Assembly: GCA_949292775.1 (NCBI GenBank)
Contig: CASFBL010000010.1
Coordinates: forward strand, 26,129-90,128
Length of the DNA stretch: 64,000 nucleotides
Direction of reading: 5' to 3'
DNA from: an uncultured Eubacteriales bacterium
GTDB lineage: Bacteria > Bacillota > Clostridia > Oscillospirales > Acutalibacteraceae
Positions 42,936-51,375 of the stretch are shown piece by piece. Position 1 is the stretch's first letter, and every line of letters starts with the position of its first letter. A program made the translations under genes and the position numbers. The notes under the pieces were generated by a model that saw only the letters and a program-made list of their open reading frames with translations, was not told where the DNA came from and searched no databases.

Positions 42936-43898
42936 ATGAAAACGATCGGTGTTCTGACAAGCGGCGGCGACGCGCCGGGCATGAACGCAGCTATTCGCGC
43001 GGTGGTTCGCGCCGGTTGCGAAAACGGTTTTCGTGTAATGGGCATTCGCCGAGGCTATAATGGTCTTATGTATGGCGATATGTATGAAATGAATCTCAGA
43101 AGCGTGTCTAACATTATTAACCGCGGCGGTACAATTCTTTATTCCGCAAGAAGTCCTGAATTCAAAACAGAAGAGGGCATGCAGAAAGCCATTGATGTTT
43201 GCAAGGAAATGGATATGCAGGGTGTTGTTGTAATCGGCGGCGACGGCTCGTTCCGCGGCGCGCGTGACCTTTCTCTGCGCGGCGTTCCCTGCGTCGGCGT
43301 TCCCGGTACGATTGACAATGATATTGCCTGCTCTGACTACACGATTGGTTATGACACAGCAATGAATACCGTTATGGAAATGGTTGACCGTCTGCGTGAC
43401 ACTTCAGAGTCGCACGACCGCTGCTCCGTCGTGGAAGTTATGGGCAGACGCGCAGGCTATATTGCACTCAATTCCGGTATCGCTTGCGGTGCGACCACGA
43501 TTCTGATTCCGGAAGTTGAATTTGATTTTGAAAAAGATGTTGTCGAAAGAATGCGCAGAACGCAGAAAACCGGCAAGCGTCATTTCATTATTATTGTTGC
43601 TGAAGGTATCGGCGGCGTTGACGAAATGGCAAAACGCATTCAAGAGGAAACCGGTGTTGAATCCAGAGCAACTGTTCTCGGCCATGTCCAGCGCGGTGGT
43701 TCACCGACAGTCCGTGACCGTGTTGCCGGCAGCAAAATGGGCTATAAAGCAGTTGAGCTTTTGAAGGCCGGAATCGGCAATCGAGTTGTAGCTATGCAGA
43801 AAGATGCATTGGTGGATTATGATATTTTTGAGGCACTCAATATGAAGAAATCCATCGATTTAGACCTTTACAAGCTGGCGCACGAGATTTCTATCTGA
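42936..43898 (+). CDS. pfkA: ATP-dependent 6-phosphofructokinase
   Basis: PfkA phosphorylates fructose 6-phosphate in glycolysis. The 320-residue protein has GVLTSGGDAPGMNAAIRA, the GGDGSFRGA motif whose glycine at the 104-equivalent favours ATP over pyrophosphate, the catalytic GTIDNDIA, MGRRAGYIAL and LGHVQRGGSPT. GAGGTG lies 8 nt before the ATG at 42936; the in-frame GTG at 42927 is part of that site. The stop shares a base with aroK. Confidence 0.96.
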   Translation: MKTIGVLTSGGDAPGMNAAIRAVVRAGCENGFRVMGIRRGYNGLMYGDMYEMNLRSVSNIINRGGTILYSARSPEFKTEEGMQKAIDVCKEMDMQGVVVIGGDGSFRGARDLSLRGVPCVGVPGTIDNDIACSDYTIGYDTAMNTVMEMVDRLRDTSESHDRCSVVEVMGRRAGYIALNSGIACGATTILIPEVEFDFEKDVVERMRRTQKTGKRHFIIIVAEGIGGVDEMAKRIQEETGVESRATVLGHVQRGGSPTVRDRVAGSKMGYKAVELLKAGIGNRVVAMQKDALVDYDIFEALNMKKSIDLDLYKLAHEISI

Positions 43899-44392
43899 TG
43901 AATAATCTTGTTTTGATCGGCATGCCTTCCTCCGGCAAAAGCACAGTCGGCGTTATTTTGGCAAAAACGCTCGGCGTTGGTTTTACTGACACAGACTTGT
44001 TTATCCAGCAAAGAGAAGGCCGCTTGCTTCAGCAGATTATTGATGCAGACGGTATTGAGACATTTCTGGACTGTGAACGAGATGCGGTTTTGTCTTTAAA
44101 CTGTGAAAACACTGTGATTGCGACCGGTGGTAGTGTTGTTTTTCGAGATACGGCTATGCAAAAGCTTCGCAAAAACGGCACAATTGTCTTTTTGGATGTT
44201 TCGCTGCAAACGGTTTTGGAGCGGTTAAATAATATCCAAACGCGCGGTGTTGCGGCGCCAAAGGGGCAAACGATTGAAGACATTTTCACGGCGCGATTAC
44301 CGCTGTATCAGAAATATGCTGATATTACGATAAAAGCAGACGGGCTCTCGACCGAAGAAACTGTCAGTGCCATTTTAAAAGCAGTAAAATAA
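43898..44392 (+). CDS. aroK: Shikimate kinase
   Basis: This enzyme phosphorylates shikimate in aromatic amino-acid synthesis. The 164-residue protein has the P-loop GMPSSGKSTVG, the shikimate-binding FTDTDLFI, and the VIATGGSVVFR motif, and a lid around residues 108-118. Its ATG shares one base with the pfkA stop (TGATG), so expression is coupled to glycolysis. Confidence 0.92.
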   Translation: MNNLVLIGMPSSGKSTVGVILAKTLGVGFTDTDLFIQQREGRLLQQIIDADGIETFLDCERDAVLSLNCENTVIATGGSVVFRDTAMQKLRKNGTIVFLDVSLQTVLERLNNIQTRGVAAPKGQTIEDIFTARLPLYQKYADITIKADGLSTEETVSAILKAVK

Positions 44393-44411
44393 ATAAAAAT
44401 CTTGTTTTTTC

Positions 44412-44477
44412 AAGACTTTACGGTATTTTTTGGGAATACTATTTCCTGTTAAATGTGACCGTAAAGTCTTATTTTTT
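44412..44477 (+). terminator. Long hairpin between aroK and spoIVB
   Basis: AAGACTTTACGGT (44412-44424) pairs perfectly with ACCGTAAAGTCTT (44458-44470) around a 33-nt interior that itself contains a GGAA/TTCC hairpin, and a T-rich run follows. It probably terminates pfkA-aroK, but the loop is longer than usual. A TATAAT follows at 44483-44488 without a clear sigma-A -35. Confidence 0.65.
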
Positions 44478-44544
44478 CCGTTTATAATTAGCCCTGAAAA
44501 GCAAAAAGTAATCTTGCGGTCAAAAACCGCGTGCGGAGGTAAAA

Positions 44545-45795
44545 ATGAAAAATCTTTTTAGAATTTTCAGCATTTTGAGTTTGCTGTTTGCCTCTGTCAT
44601 TTTTGCTTTCGTGTTTTTAGGCGAAAAAACCATACCGGACAGCATTTATCTTGTGGAGAATGAAGAGCTGCATGTCAACGGCATTTTCTCGTTAGAGAGT
44701 TCGCAAGCGGAAGCAGATACAGTGCTTTCTGCGAATTCCAAGAATTCGGTGGCTTCTGATGACACAAGCAAAAGCTATACGGTTGACATTTCCGTTTTGA
44801 ACACGATTCCCGTAAAGTCTTCAACCGTGACGGTCAGCAAAAGGCAATATGTCGTGCCCAGTGGGGATATTTTCGGCATCAAGATTTTTGCAGACGGTGT
44901 TTTGATTGTCGGAATGGACGATGTGTTTACTGCTAATGGCGCCGTGAATCCGGCGAAGGACACGGGCTTAAAAATCGGCGACCTGATTTTATCTGTTGAC
45001 GGCAACAAAGTGGATAAAACAGACGCATTGTGTGAAGCTTTGCAAAATGGCTGTGACAGTGTAAAACTAAAGGTAGAACGCGATGGTGAAACTTTTGAAA
45101 CAACACTGAATCTTGCCTTGTCGGCGAACGACAATAAAAAGAAGGCAGGGCTTTGGGTCAGAGACAGCACCGCAGGTGTCGGTACTTTGACCTTTTATGA
45201 CCCGCAAACAGGTGTTTTTGGCGGCTTGGGGCATGCGATTTGCGATGTGGATACCGGCACAGAAGTTCCGTTTAAAGAAGGGTATGCAGTTGAAACGGTA
45301 ATCAGCGGCTGCTATAAAGGCGGCCCCGGTGTAACCGGGGAACTGTGCGGTGTGTTTCAAGACAAAACAATAGGTGTGCTCTATAAAAATAATTCTGCCG
45401 GGGTTTACGGCCGTTTGCAGGAATTTGATAAAAACGCTGTGTCTATTCCGGTTGCCACCAGCAAGGAAGTCAAGACCGGTGCGGCACAAATTATTTCCAC
45501 AATCGACGACACAGGCCCGCATTACTATGACATTCAAATTGTGAAGATTTACCCAAATTCTGATGAGAATGGTAAAAATATGATCATTGAAGTCACAGAC
45601 AACGACCTGATCCAAAAAACAGGCGGTATTATTCAGGGCATGAGCGGTAGTCCGATTATTCAAAACGGCATGCTCGTCGGTGCGGTAACACATGTGTTTG
45701 TCAACAATGCTTTGCAGGGGTATGGCATATTCGCCGATACGATGCTGAATCAGTCAAAAACAGTTGAAACCGAAACGCTAAAGCAAGCATCCTGA
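44545..45795 (+). CDS. spoIVB: SpoIVB serine peptidase (stage IV sporulation protein B)
   Basis: SpoIVB is secreted from the forespore and triggers pro-sigma-K processing. The 416-residue protein has an N-terminal membrane anchor (about 5-25), a PDZ domain (about 105-190; GLKIGDLILSVDGN) and an S55 peptidase domain with the histidine motif GGLGHAI (His230) and the serine motif GMSGSPI (365-371). It marks the organism as a spore former. It sits immediately before spo0A, as in many Clostridia and Bacilli. Confidence 0.95.
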   Translation: MKNLFRIFSILSLLFASVIFAFVFLGEKTIPDSIYLVENEELHVNGIFSLESSQAEADTVLSANSKNSVASDDTSKSYTVDISVLNTIPVKSSTVTVSKRQYVVPSGDIFGIKIFADGVLIVGMDDVFTANGAVNPAKDTGLKIGDLILSVDGNKVDKTDALCEALQNGCDSVKLKVERDGETFETTLNLALSANDNKKKAGLWVRDSTAGVGTLTFYDPQTGVFGGLGHAICDVDTGTEVPFKEGYAVETVISGCYKGGPGVTGELCGVFQDKTIGVLYKNNSAGVYGRLQEFDKNAVSIPVATSKEVKTGAAQIISTIDDTGPHYYDIQIVKIYPNSDENGKNMIIEVTDNDLIQKTGGIIQGMSGSPIIQNGMLVGAVTHVFVNNALQGYGIFADTMLNQSKTVETETLKQAS

Positions 45796-45799
45796 AAAA

Positions 45800-45843
45800 A
45801 GAAGATGTATAAACAGTTTTGTTTATACATCTTCTGCTTTTTT
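45800..45843 (+). terminator. Terminator after spoIVB
   Basis: A perfect 15-bp stem (45800-45814 with 45821-45835) with a six-base loop, followed by GC and a T run. Confidence 0.92.
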
Positions 45844-45905
45844 AAGCGGTTTCGGAACTTATTTGTACTATTTTGAAAAAATTTCTAAAAATTAAGAAAA
45901 AAGGA

Positions 45906-45934
45906 TTGCCAAATAATAACTGATATGGTAAAAT
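45906..45934 (+). promoter_or_regulatory. Promoter for spo0A
   Basis: TTGCCA (45906-45911), a 17-nt spacer and TAAAAT (45929-45934), about 32 nt before the start. Confidence 0.6.
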
Positions 45935-45965
45935 ATGGCAGAAACAAAAATTGGAGGTTGTTTTT

Positions 45966-46742
45966 ATGGAGAAAACACAAAAAATTCTGCTGACTGAGGA
46001 AAGAAGCGCGTTTGATCAGGAATGCGTTAAAGTGCTCAAAACCTATGGATTTGAGGTGCAGCTGGTTGCCAAGGACGGTGCAGAGGTCCTTAAAAAGCTG
46101 GAAACTGAAAAGCCCGATGTAGTTTTAATGGATGCAATTATGGCGTCTGTTGATGCACTGGGTGTTTTGCGTGAATTGAAAACGATGAAGCTTAGTAAAA
46201 AGCCGATTGTTATGGTTATGTCGTCTGTGGACAATACCCGGTTCGAAAGTGAGATTCTGTCAGAAGGCGCCGATTACTATTTCTTAAAGCCGTTTGATTT
46301 GAATATGATGGCGGAACGCATTCGGCAAATGATGACCTGGCAGCAGGGCGGCACATCAAAAAATACATATAATACGGCTGCGAATATGGCGGATTTGGAA
46401 ATGCTGATCAGCGATATTATGCGGCAAATCGGCGTTCCCGCACACATTAAGGGATATCAATATTTGCGCAAAGCCATTATTTTGTGTGTCCGCGATTCTG
46501 AAATGATGAATTCGGTGACAAAGTTGTTATATCCCACTGTGGCGAAAGAGTTTGCTACCACACCGTCTCGTGTGGAGCGAGCAATCCGCCATGCTATTGA
46601 GGTGGCGTGGGACAGAGGCGATGTTGAAGTGCTGAGCGAATATTTTGGTTATACCATTCAAAACACGCGCGGAAAACCCACAAATTCGGAATTCATCGCC
46701 ATGATCAGTGACAAACTTCGTTTGCAGCTGAAAATTTCATAA
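45966..46742 (+). CDS. spo0A: Sporulation master response regulator Spo0A
   Basis: Spo0A controls entry into sporulation when phosphorylated. The 258-residue protein has a receiver domain with Asp56 in VVLMDAIM, the same number as in B. subtilis, and the conserved lysine in FLKPFD. The acidic pocket that is usually Asp-Asp is Glu11-Glu12 here. The C-terminal domain shows the Spo0A-specific [12 protein letters not shown] and the recognition-helix block [26 protein letters not shown] lies 8 nt before the ATG at 45966; an in-frame TTG upstream overlaps that site. Confidence 0.95.
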   Translation: MEKTQKILLTEERSAFDQECVKVLKTYGFEVQLVAKDGAEVLKKLETEKPDVVLMDAIMASVDALGVLRELKTMKLSKKPIVMVMSSVDNTRFESEILSEGADYYFLKPFDLNMMAERIRQMMTWQQGGTSKNTYNTAANMADLEMLISDIMRQIGVPAHIKGYQYLRKAIILCVRDSEMMNSVTKLLYPTVAKEFATTPSRVERAIRHAIEVAWDRGDVEVLSEYFGYTIQNTRGKPTNSEFIAMISDKLRLQLKIS

Positions 46743-46748
46743 AACATA

Positions 46749-46784
46749 AAAACCGGCAAGGATGAACCTTTGCCGGTTTTTTTA
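46749..46784 (+). terminator. Terminator between spo0A and dusB
   Basis: ACCGGCAAGG pairs with CCTTTGCCGG (one bulged T), followed by a long T run. The A run on the other side lets it serve the convergent dusB as well. Confidence 0.85.
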
Positions 46785-47750
46785 TGTATTTTCTTTTGTA
46801 ATTTTAAAAGCGAGTTCCTCAAGCTGTTCTACACTTTCGAGCATACTTAAATCTTTGCGGTATTTTGCCGCACCGCGAATGCCCTTTGCGTACCATGCCG
46901 CATGTTTTCTTGCTTCACGAATACCGATTCGCTCACCTTTGTATTCGCATATTTTGCGCACATGCTCAACCATAACCCGCATGCGCTCGCTGACCGGCGG
47001 CTCCGGTAAAATAATGCCATGCTGCAAATAGGCATTGATTTGTGAAAACACCCACGGTCTGCCGAGTGCACCACGCCCAACCATTAAAAAGTCGCAGTTT
47101 GTGTCTTCCAGCATTTGAGCAGCCGAAGGACCGTCCACAATATCGCCGTTGCCGATAACCGGAATCGACACATTTTTTTTGACCTCAGCAATAATCTGGT
47201 GATTCACCGGCGGCGCATACATTTGCTGGCGGGTTCTGCCGTGAACTGTAACGGCCAATGCGCCTGCTTCTTGTGCGTTTTTTGCCATTTCAACGGCATT
47301 TAAGCTGTCAAAATCCCAGCCGCTTCGTATCTTTACGGTTACCGGAACATTTCCGCAAGCGTCAACAACAGATTGCACAATATCTTTAGCAAGCTGCGGA
47401 TGCCGCATTAGTGACGCGCCGCCGCCGTTCCCGGCAATTTTCGGAGCAGGGCAGCCCATGTTGATGTCTACAAAATCCGGCGAAACGCGCAACACGGTTT
47501 TAACGGATTCTGCCATGATTTCAGGCTCGCTTCCGAAAATTTGCACACCGGCCGGACGCTCGCTTTCGGAAAGCTGCATGAGCGCCTTGGATTTTCGGTC
47601 GCCCATGGAAACGCCTTTGGAGCTAATCATTTCTGACACAACATACGCTGCGCCATAAGAAACACATAACTCCCGAAAGGCCCGGTCGGCAACACCGGCC
47701 ATGGGGGCAAGTGCGGCGCAGCCTTGAATTTTTAAATTACCGATTTGCAT
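46782..47750 (-). CDS. dusB: tRNA-dihydrouridine synthase
   Basis: This FMN enzyme reduces uridines in tRNA D-loops with NADPH. The 322-residue protein has APMAGVADRAFRELC, the catalytic cysteine in DINMGCPAPKI, KIRSGWD, the VHGRTRQQMY segment, the GNGDIVDGPSA motif and DFLMVGRGALGRPW. Features match the DusB branch of Firmicutes. Alone on the minus strand between spo0A and polA. Confidence 0.94.
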   Translation of the reverse strand: MQIGNLKIQGCAALAPMAGVADRAFRELCVSYGAAYVVSEMISSKGVSMGDRKSKALMQLSESERPAGVQIFGSEPEIMAESVKTVLRVSPDFVDINMGCPAPKIAGNGGGASLMRHPQLAKDIVQSVVDACGNVPVTVKIRSGWDFDSLNAVEMAKNAQEAGALAVTVHGRTRQQMYAPPVNHQIIAEVKKNVSIPVIGNGDIVDGPSAAQMLEDTNCDFLMVGRGALGRPWVFSQINAYLQHGIILPEPPVSERMRVMVEHVRKICEYKGERIGIREARKHAAWYAKGIRGAAKYRKDLSMLESVEQLEELAFKITKENT

Positions 47751-47779
47751 ATAAACACCTAAAATTCAGAATTGCAGAC

Positions 47780-47808
47780 AGTATAGCACATTTTAGACCT
47801 TAAAACAA
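47780..47808 (-). promoter_or_regulatory. Promoter for dusB
   Basis: Minus-strand TTGTTT (47803-47808), 17-nt spacer, TATACT (47780-47785). Confidence 0.6.
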
Positions 47809-47821
47809 CTTAAAAAATCTC

Positions 47822-47850
47822 GTGCAATCTGTGCAGTTTTGTGGTATTCT
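47822..47850 (+). promoter_or_regulatory. Weak promoter candidate for polA
   Basis: GTGCAA (47822-47827), a 17-nt spacer and TATTCT (47845-47850). The match is modest. Confidence 0.35.
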
Positions 47851-47882
47851 AAAATAAATAAACTGTTTTTTGGAGATTTGTT

Positions 47883-50456
47883 ATGAAATTGCTGGTTTTA
47901 GACGGAAACAGTATTTTAAACCGTGCGTTTTACGGTATAAAGCTGTTGACCACCAAAGACGGACGATACACAAACGCCATTTATGGCTTTATGAATATTC
48001 TTTTGAAGCTGGAGGAAGATGTTTCGCCGGACACAGTCGCGGTGACCTTTGATTTAAAAGCCCCGACCTTCCGCCACAAAATGTATGACGGTTATAAAGC
48101 GAACCGCAAGGGGATGCCGGCGGAGCTTGCCGAACAGATGCCTGTGCTCAAGGAATTGCTTTCTGCGCTCGGTTATCAGATTGTAACCAAAGAAGGTTAT
48201 GAGGCAGATGACATCATCGGAACACTTTCGGCGCACATTGGTTCTTCCGACGAGTGCTATATTGCAACCGGTGACCGTGACAGCTTACAGCTCATCAGAG
48301 AAAATGTGCGCGTTTTGCTTGCTGCAACGAAAATGGGCAGACCGGAAACCAATGTTTACGATGAAGCACGCATTTTAGAAGAATATGGCGTTACACCAAA
48401 GCAAATGATTGACATTAAAGCTTTAATGGGGGACAGCTCTGACAATATTCCGGGTGTTGCAGGTATCGGGAAGAAAACCGCAGAAGATTTGATAGTTCGG
48501 TTTCAATCCATTGAAAATATTTATGCGCATTTAGATGATATTGATATTAAACCGGGTGTTCGCCAGAAGCTTGCGGCAGACAAAGATATGGCATTTTTAA
48601 GCTATAAGCTTGGCACAATCGATTTGAATGCTCCGGTTGAAACGGATTTAAAGCATTATATTCCCCAAGAGCCAAATACGCAGGAGGCGACAAGTCTGCT
48701 TGTGTCTTTGGAAATGTTTAAGATTTTGGAAAAGCTGCATTTGGACGGTGACACCGCCCCAACGCAGCAAAAGCAAACAGAAGACAAAAAGGTCCCTGTG
48801 CTTGAAGGTCTTACAAAGGAAGCACTTGATAAGCTGTCCGCTGAAAAATGTGTTTATTTCCTTTTGGATGCAAAAGCCGGCGTTTGGTTTTCGTCAGAAA
48901 GTTTTGTGTGCTGTGCCGAATTAAAAAGCAAGGAGGAACAAGCACGGTTTTTAGCGCTTTTATCTGACGAAACGCTTGAGAAAAAAGTGTTTTCCTCGAA
49001 AGAAGTTTTTGCATATGCCATGGAAAACGGGGCAAACGCACAAAACATCACCTGTGATGTTACACTTGGCGCTTACCTTTTAAATCCATCCGCCAAGGAT
49101 TACGATTTGCATCGACTTATACAGGAGTATTGCCCGGCAATAGTTTCGGCCGAGAGCGATTTGCCGTTAGCGTCGGACTGCGCTAATTTGCGGACACTTG
49201 CCAAGAAAATTGAAGTGAAACTCGAAGGCTTTGAGCAGCTTGAGCTGCTTCGGACAATTGAAATCCCATTGGCAGAGGTGCTTGCTTCCATGGAGCGTGT
49301 CGGGGTTTTGGTGGACAAAGAGGGGATTGTTCGCTTTTCTGAAATGCTTACCGGTCGTATCGACGCATTGCAATCTCAAATTTATGCTCTGGCCGGTGAA
49401 ACATTCAATATTAACTCGCCCAAACAGCTTGGCGTGATTTTATTTGAAAAACTGGAAATCCCGGCCAAAAAGAAAACCAAAACCGGCTATTCTACAAACG
49501 CCGAAGTATTAGAGGGCCTCGCGGATGAATACGAAATCGTGCGCGATATTTTGGAATATCGCACACTGGCTAAATTAAAATCTACCTATTGTGACGGACT
49601 TTTGAAAGTAATTGGCGAAGACGGACGAATCCATTCGAGCTTCAACCAAACGGAAACACGCACAGGCAGAATTTCTTCTACGGAGCCGAACTTGCAAAAT
49701 ATTCCTGTGCGGCAGGATTTGGGGCGCGAAATGCGCAAATTCTTCCTTGCGGGTGAGGGTAACTTGCTGGTAGACGCAGATTACTCCCAAATCGAATTGC
49801 GCGTTCTTGCCGATATTGCCGACGATCAAGCAATGATTGATGCTTTTAATGCGGATGCAGATATTCACACAATTACAGCTTCGCAGGTGTTCCATATGCC
49901 GCCTGAAATGGTTACGCCTTTAATGCGCAGCCGTGCGAAAGCTGTAAACTTTGGTATCGTTTACGGCATCGGGGCCTTTTCATTAAGCAAAGATATCGGC
50001 GTTACGAGAGCAGAAGCGGACAAATATATCAAAGATTATCTCCACCATTATGCAGGCGTTAACAGCTATATGGAAAAGGTAGTGGAACAGGCAAAAAAAG
50101 ACGGTTATGTCAAAACCTTGTTCTCTCGCCGGCGGTATTTGCCGGAGCTCGCTTCTTCCAATGGCATGCTTCGTGCGTTCGGTGAGCGTGTTGCGCGCAA
50201 TATGCCGATTCAAGGCACGGCAGCAGATATTATTAAAATCGCCATGATTCGTGTCTATAACCGCCTGAAAGCAGAAAAAATGCAGGCAAAGCTGATTTTG
50301 CAGGTGCACGATGAGTTGATTGTTGAAGCGCCCGAGTCGGAAGCCCAAAGAGTGGCACAGATTGTATCTGAAGAAATGGAAAATGCCTGCAAAATGAAAG
50401 TCCGTTTGAAGAGCGACGCAAATATCGGAAAAACTTGGTATGACGCAAAGGGGTAA
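47883..50456 (+). CDS. polA: DNA polymerase I
   Basis: PolA fills gaps in repair and Okazaki-fragment maturation. The 857-residue protein has the 5'-3' nuclease domain (1-290; DGNSILNRAFYG, EADDIIGTL, MGDSSDNIPGV), a degenerate proofreading domain (about 300-465) and the polymerase with motif A VDADYSQIELRVLA, the finger helix RSRAKAVNFGIVYG and motif C LQVHDELIVEA. Where active enzymes carry DxE, this one reads FLLDAKAGVW, so 3'-5' exonuclease activity is probably lost, as in Bacillus PolA. A TTGGAG-type site precedes the ATG. Confidence 0.95.
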   Translation: MKLLVLDGNSILNRAFYGIKLLTTKDGRYTNAIYGFMNILLKLEEDVSPDTVAVTFDLKAPTFRHKMYDGYKANRKGMPAELAEQMPVLKELLSALGYQIVTKEGYEADDIIGTLSAHIGSSDECYIATGDRDSLQLIRENVRVLLAATKMGRPETNVYDEARILEEYGVTPKQMIDIKALMGDSSDNIPGVAGIGKKTAEDLIVRFQSIENIYAHLDDIDIKPGVRQKLAADKDMAFLSYKLGTIDLNAPVETDLKHYIPQEPNTQEATSLLVSLEMFKILEKLHLDGDTAPTQQKQTEDKKVPVLEGLTKEALDKLSAEKCVYFLLDAKAGVWFSSESFVCCAELKSKEEQARFLALLSDETLEKKVFSSKEVFAYAMENGANAQNITCDVTLGAYLLNPSAKDYDLHRLIQEYCPAIVSAESDLPLASDCANLRTLAKKIEVKLEGFEQLELLRTIEIPLAEVLASMERVGVLVDKEGIVRFSEMLTGRIDALQSQIYALAGETFNINSPKQLGVILFEKLEIPAKKKTKTGYSTNAEVLEGLADEYEIVRDILEYRTLAKLKSTYCDGLLKVIGEDGRIHSSFNQTETRTGRISSTEPNLQNIPVRQDLGREMRKFFLAGEGNLLVDADYSQIELRVLADIADDQAMIDAFNADADIHTITASQVFHMPPEMVTPLMRSRAKAVNFGIVYGIGAFSLSKDIGVTRAEADKYIKDYLHHYAGVNSYMEKVVEQAKKDGYVKTLFSRRRYLPELASSNGMLRAFGERVARNMPIQGTAADIIKIAMIRVYNRLKAEKMQAKLILQVHDELIVEAPESEAQRVAQIVSEEMENACKMKVRLKSDANIGKTWYDAKG

Positions 50457-50466
50457 ACGGCCGTTC

Positions 50467-51345
50467 ATGAAAAATATATATTTTATTTGCACAGGCAACA
50501 CCTGTCGCAGTCCTATGGCAGAAGGGCTGTTCTGTGCAGAACTAAAAAAACAGGGTCTTTCTTCCCTTTGCAATGTAAAAAGTGCAGGTCTTGCAGCTTC
50601 TGTCGGCTCACCGCCGAGCGACTATGCGGTTTTAGCGGCGAAACATTACGGAGCTGATATGTCAGCGCACCGTTCCAATGCGCTGACACAATACGATTTA
50701 AGCGAGGAAAATTACTATATCTGTATGTCGCCCTCCCATGAAGCGATATTGCGGCAGTATATTCCGAATGCGCACTTCTTAGCCCTTCAAATTTCCGACC
50801 CGTTTGGCGGCGACCAGGCGTGTTATGCTGCTTGCTGTGCAGAAATTCATGCGAATTTGCCGCGTGTTTTCCGCTTCGTTTTTGGTTTTGACGAGATTCG
50901 TCCGATGGCAGAAAAGGATGTTCCGGCGATTGCTGCAATAGAAAACGAGTGCTTTGTACACCCTTGGAGCGCACTCTCTATTGAAGAAGAATTGAATAAT
51001 GAAACTGCACGGTTTTTTGTGGCTGAGCTCGACGGCACAGCAGTCGGTTATGTTGGCGCAAACAACATTTCGGGGGAAGTTTATATTACTAATGTCGCTG
51101 TGCTGCCAAGGTATCGAAAAAACGGAATTGCAAAAGCCTTACTGACAAAGCTGATTGCCCGGTGTAAAACAGAAAATGCCGAATTTCTGACTTTGGAGGT
51201 GCGTGAAAGCAACGAACCTGCCAAAGCGCTGTATCAATCCTTTGGTTTTACAGAGCGCGGGCGACGCAAACGGTTTTACACAGACCCGACGGAAGATGCG
51301 CTGATATATACATTGGATTTTACAAAGACAGAAGAAAGATTCTAA
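50467..51345 (+). CDS. Fusion of YwlE-type low-molecular-weight phosphatase and RimI acetyltransferase
   Basis: This 292-residue protein combines two enzymes. Residues 1-140 form a low-molecular-weight phosphatase with the P-loop C8-TGNTC-R14 and the general-acid motif SDPFGGD. Thr12 in CTGNTCRS equals the threonine that makes B. subtilis YwlE prefer phosphoarginine. Residues from about 143 form a GNAT domain with the acetyl-CoA loop RYRKNGIAKALL and the RimI hallmarks LEVRESNEPAKALY and FGFTERGRRKRFY, so it should acetylate the N-terminal alanine of ribosomal protein S18. I use the ATG at 50467, after AAAGGGG; an ATG at 50440 inside polA is possible. The frame is continuous with no internal stop. 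Confidence 0.88.
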   Translation: MKNIYFICTGNTCRSPMAEGLFCAELKKQGLSSLCNVKSAGLAASVGSPPSDYAVLAAKHYGADMSAHRSNALTQYDLSEENYYICMSPSHEAILRQYIPNAHFLALQISDPFGGDQACYAACCAEIHANLPRVFRFVFGFDEIRPMAEKDVPAIAAIENECFVHPWSALSIEEELNNETARFFVAELDGTAVGYVGANNISGEVYITNVAVLPRYRKNGIAKALLTKLIARCKTENAEFLTLEVRESNEPAKALYQSFGFTERGRRKRFYTDPTEDALIYTLDFTKTEERF

Positions 51346-51375
51346 AAGAGTAACTTGTATCTTGGAGGAATGAAA

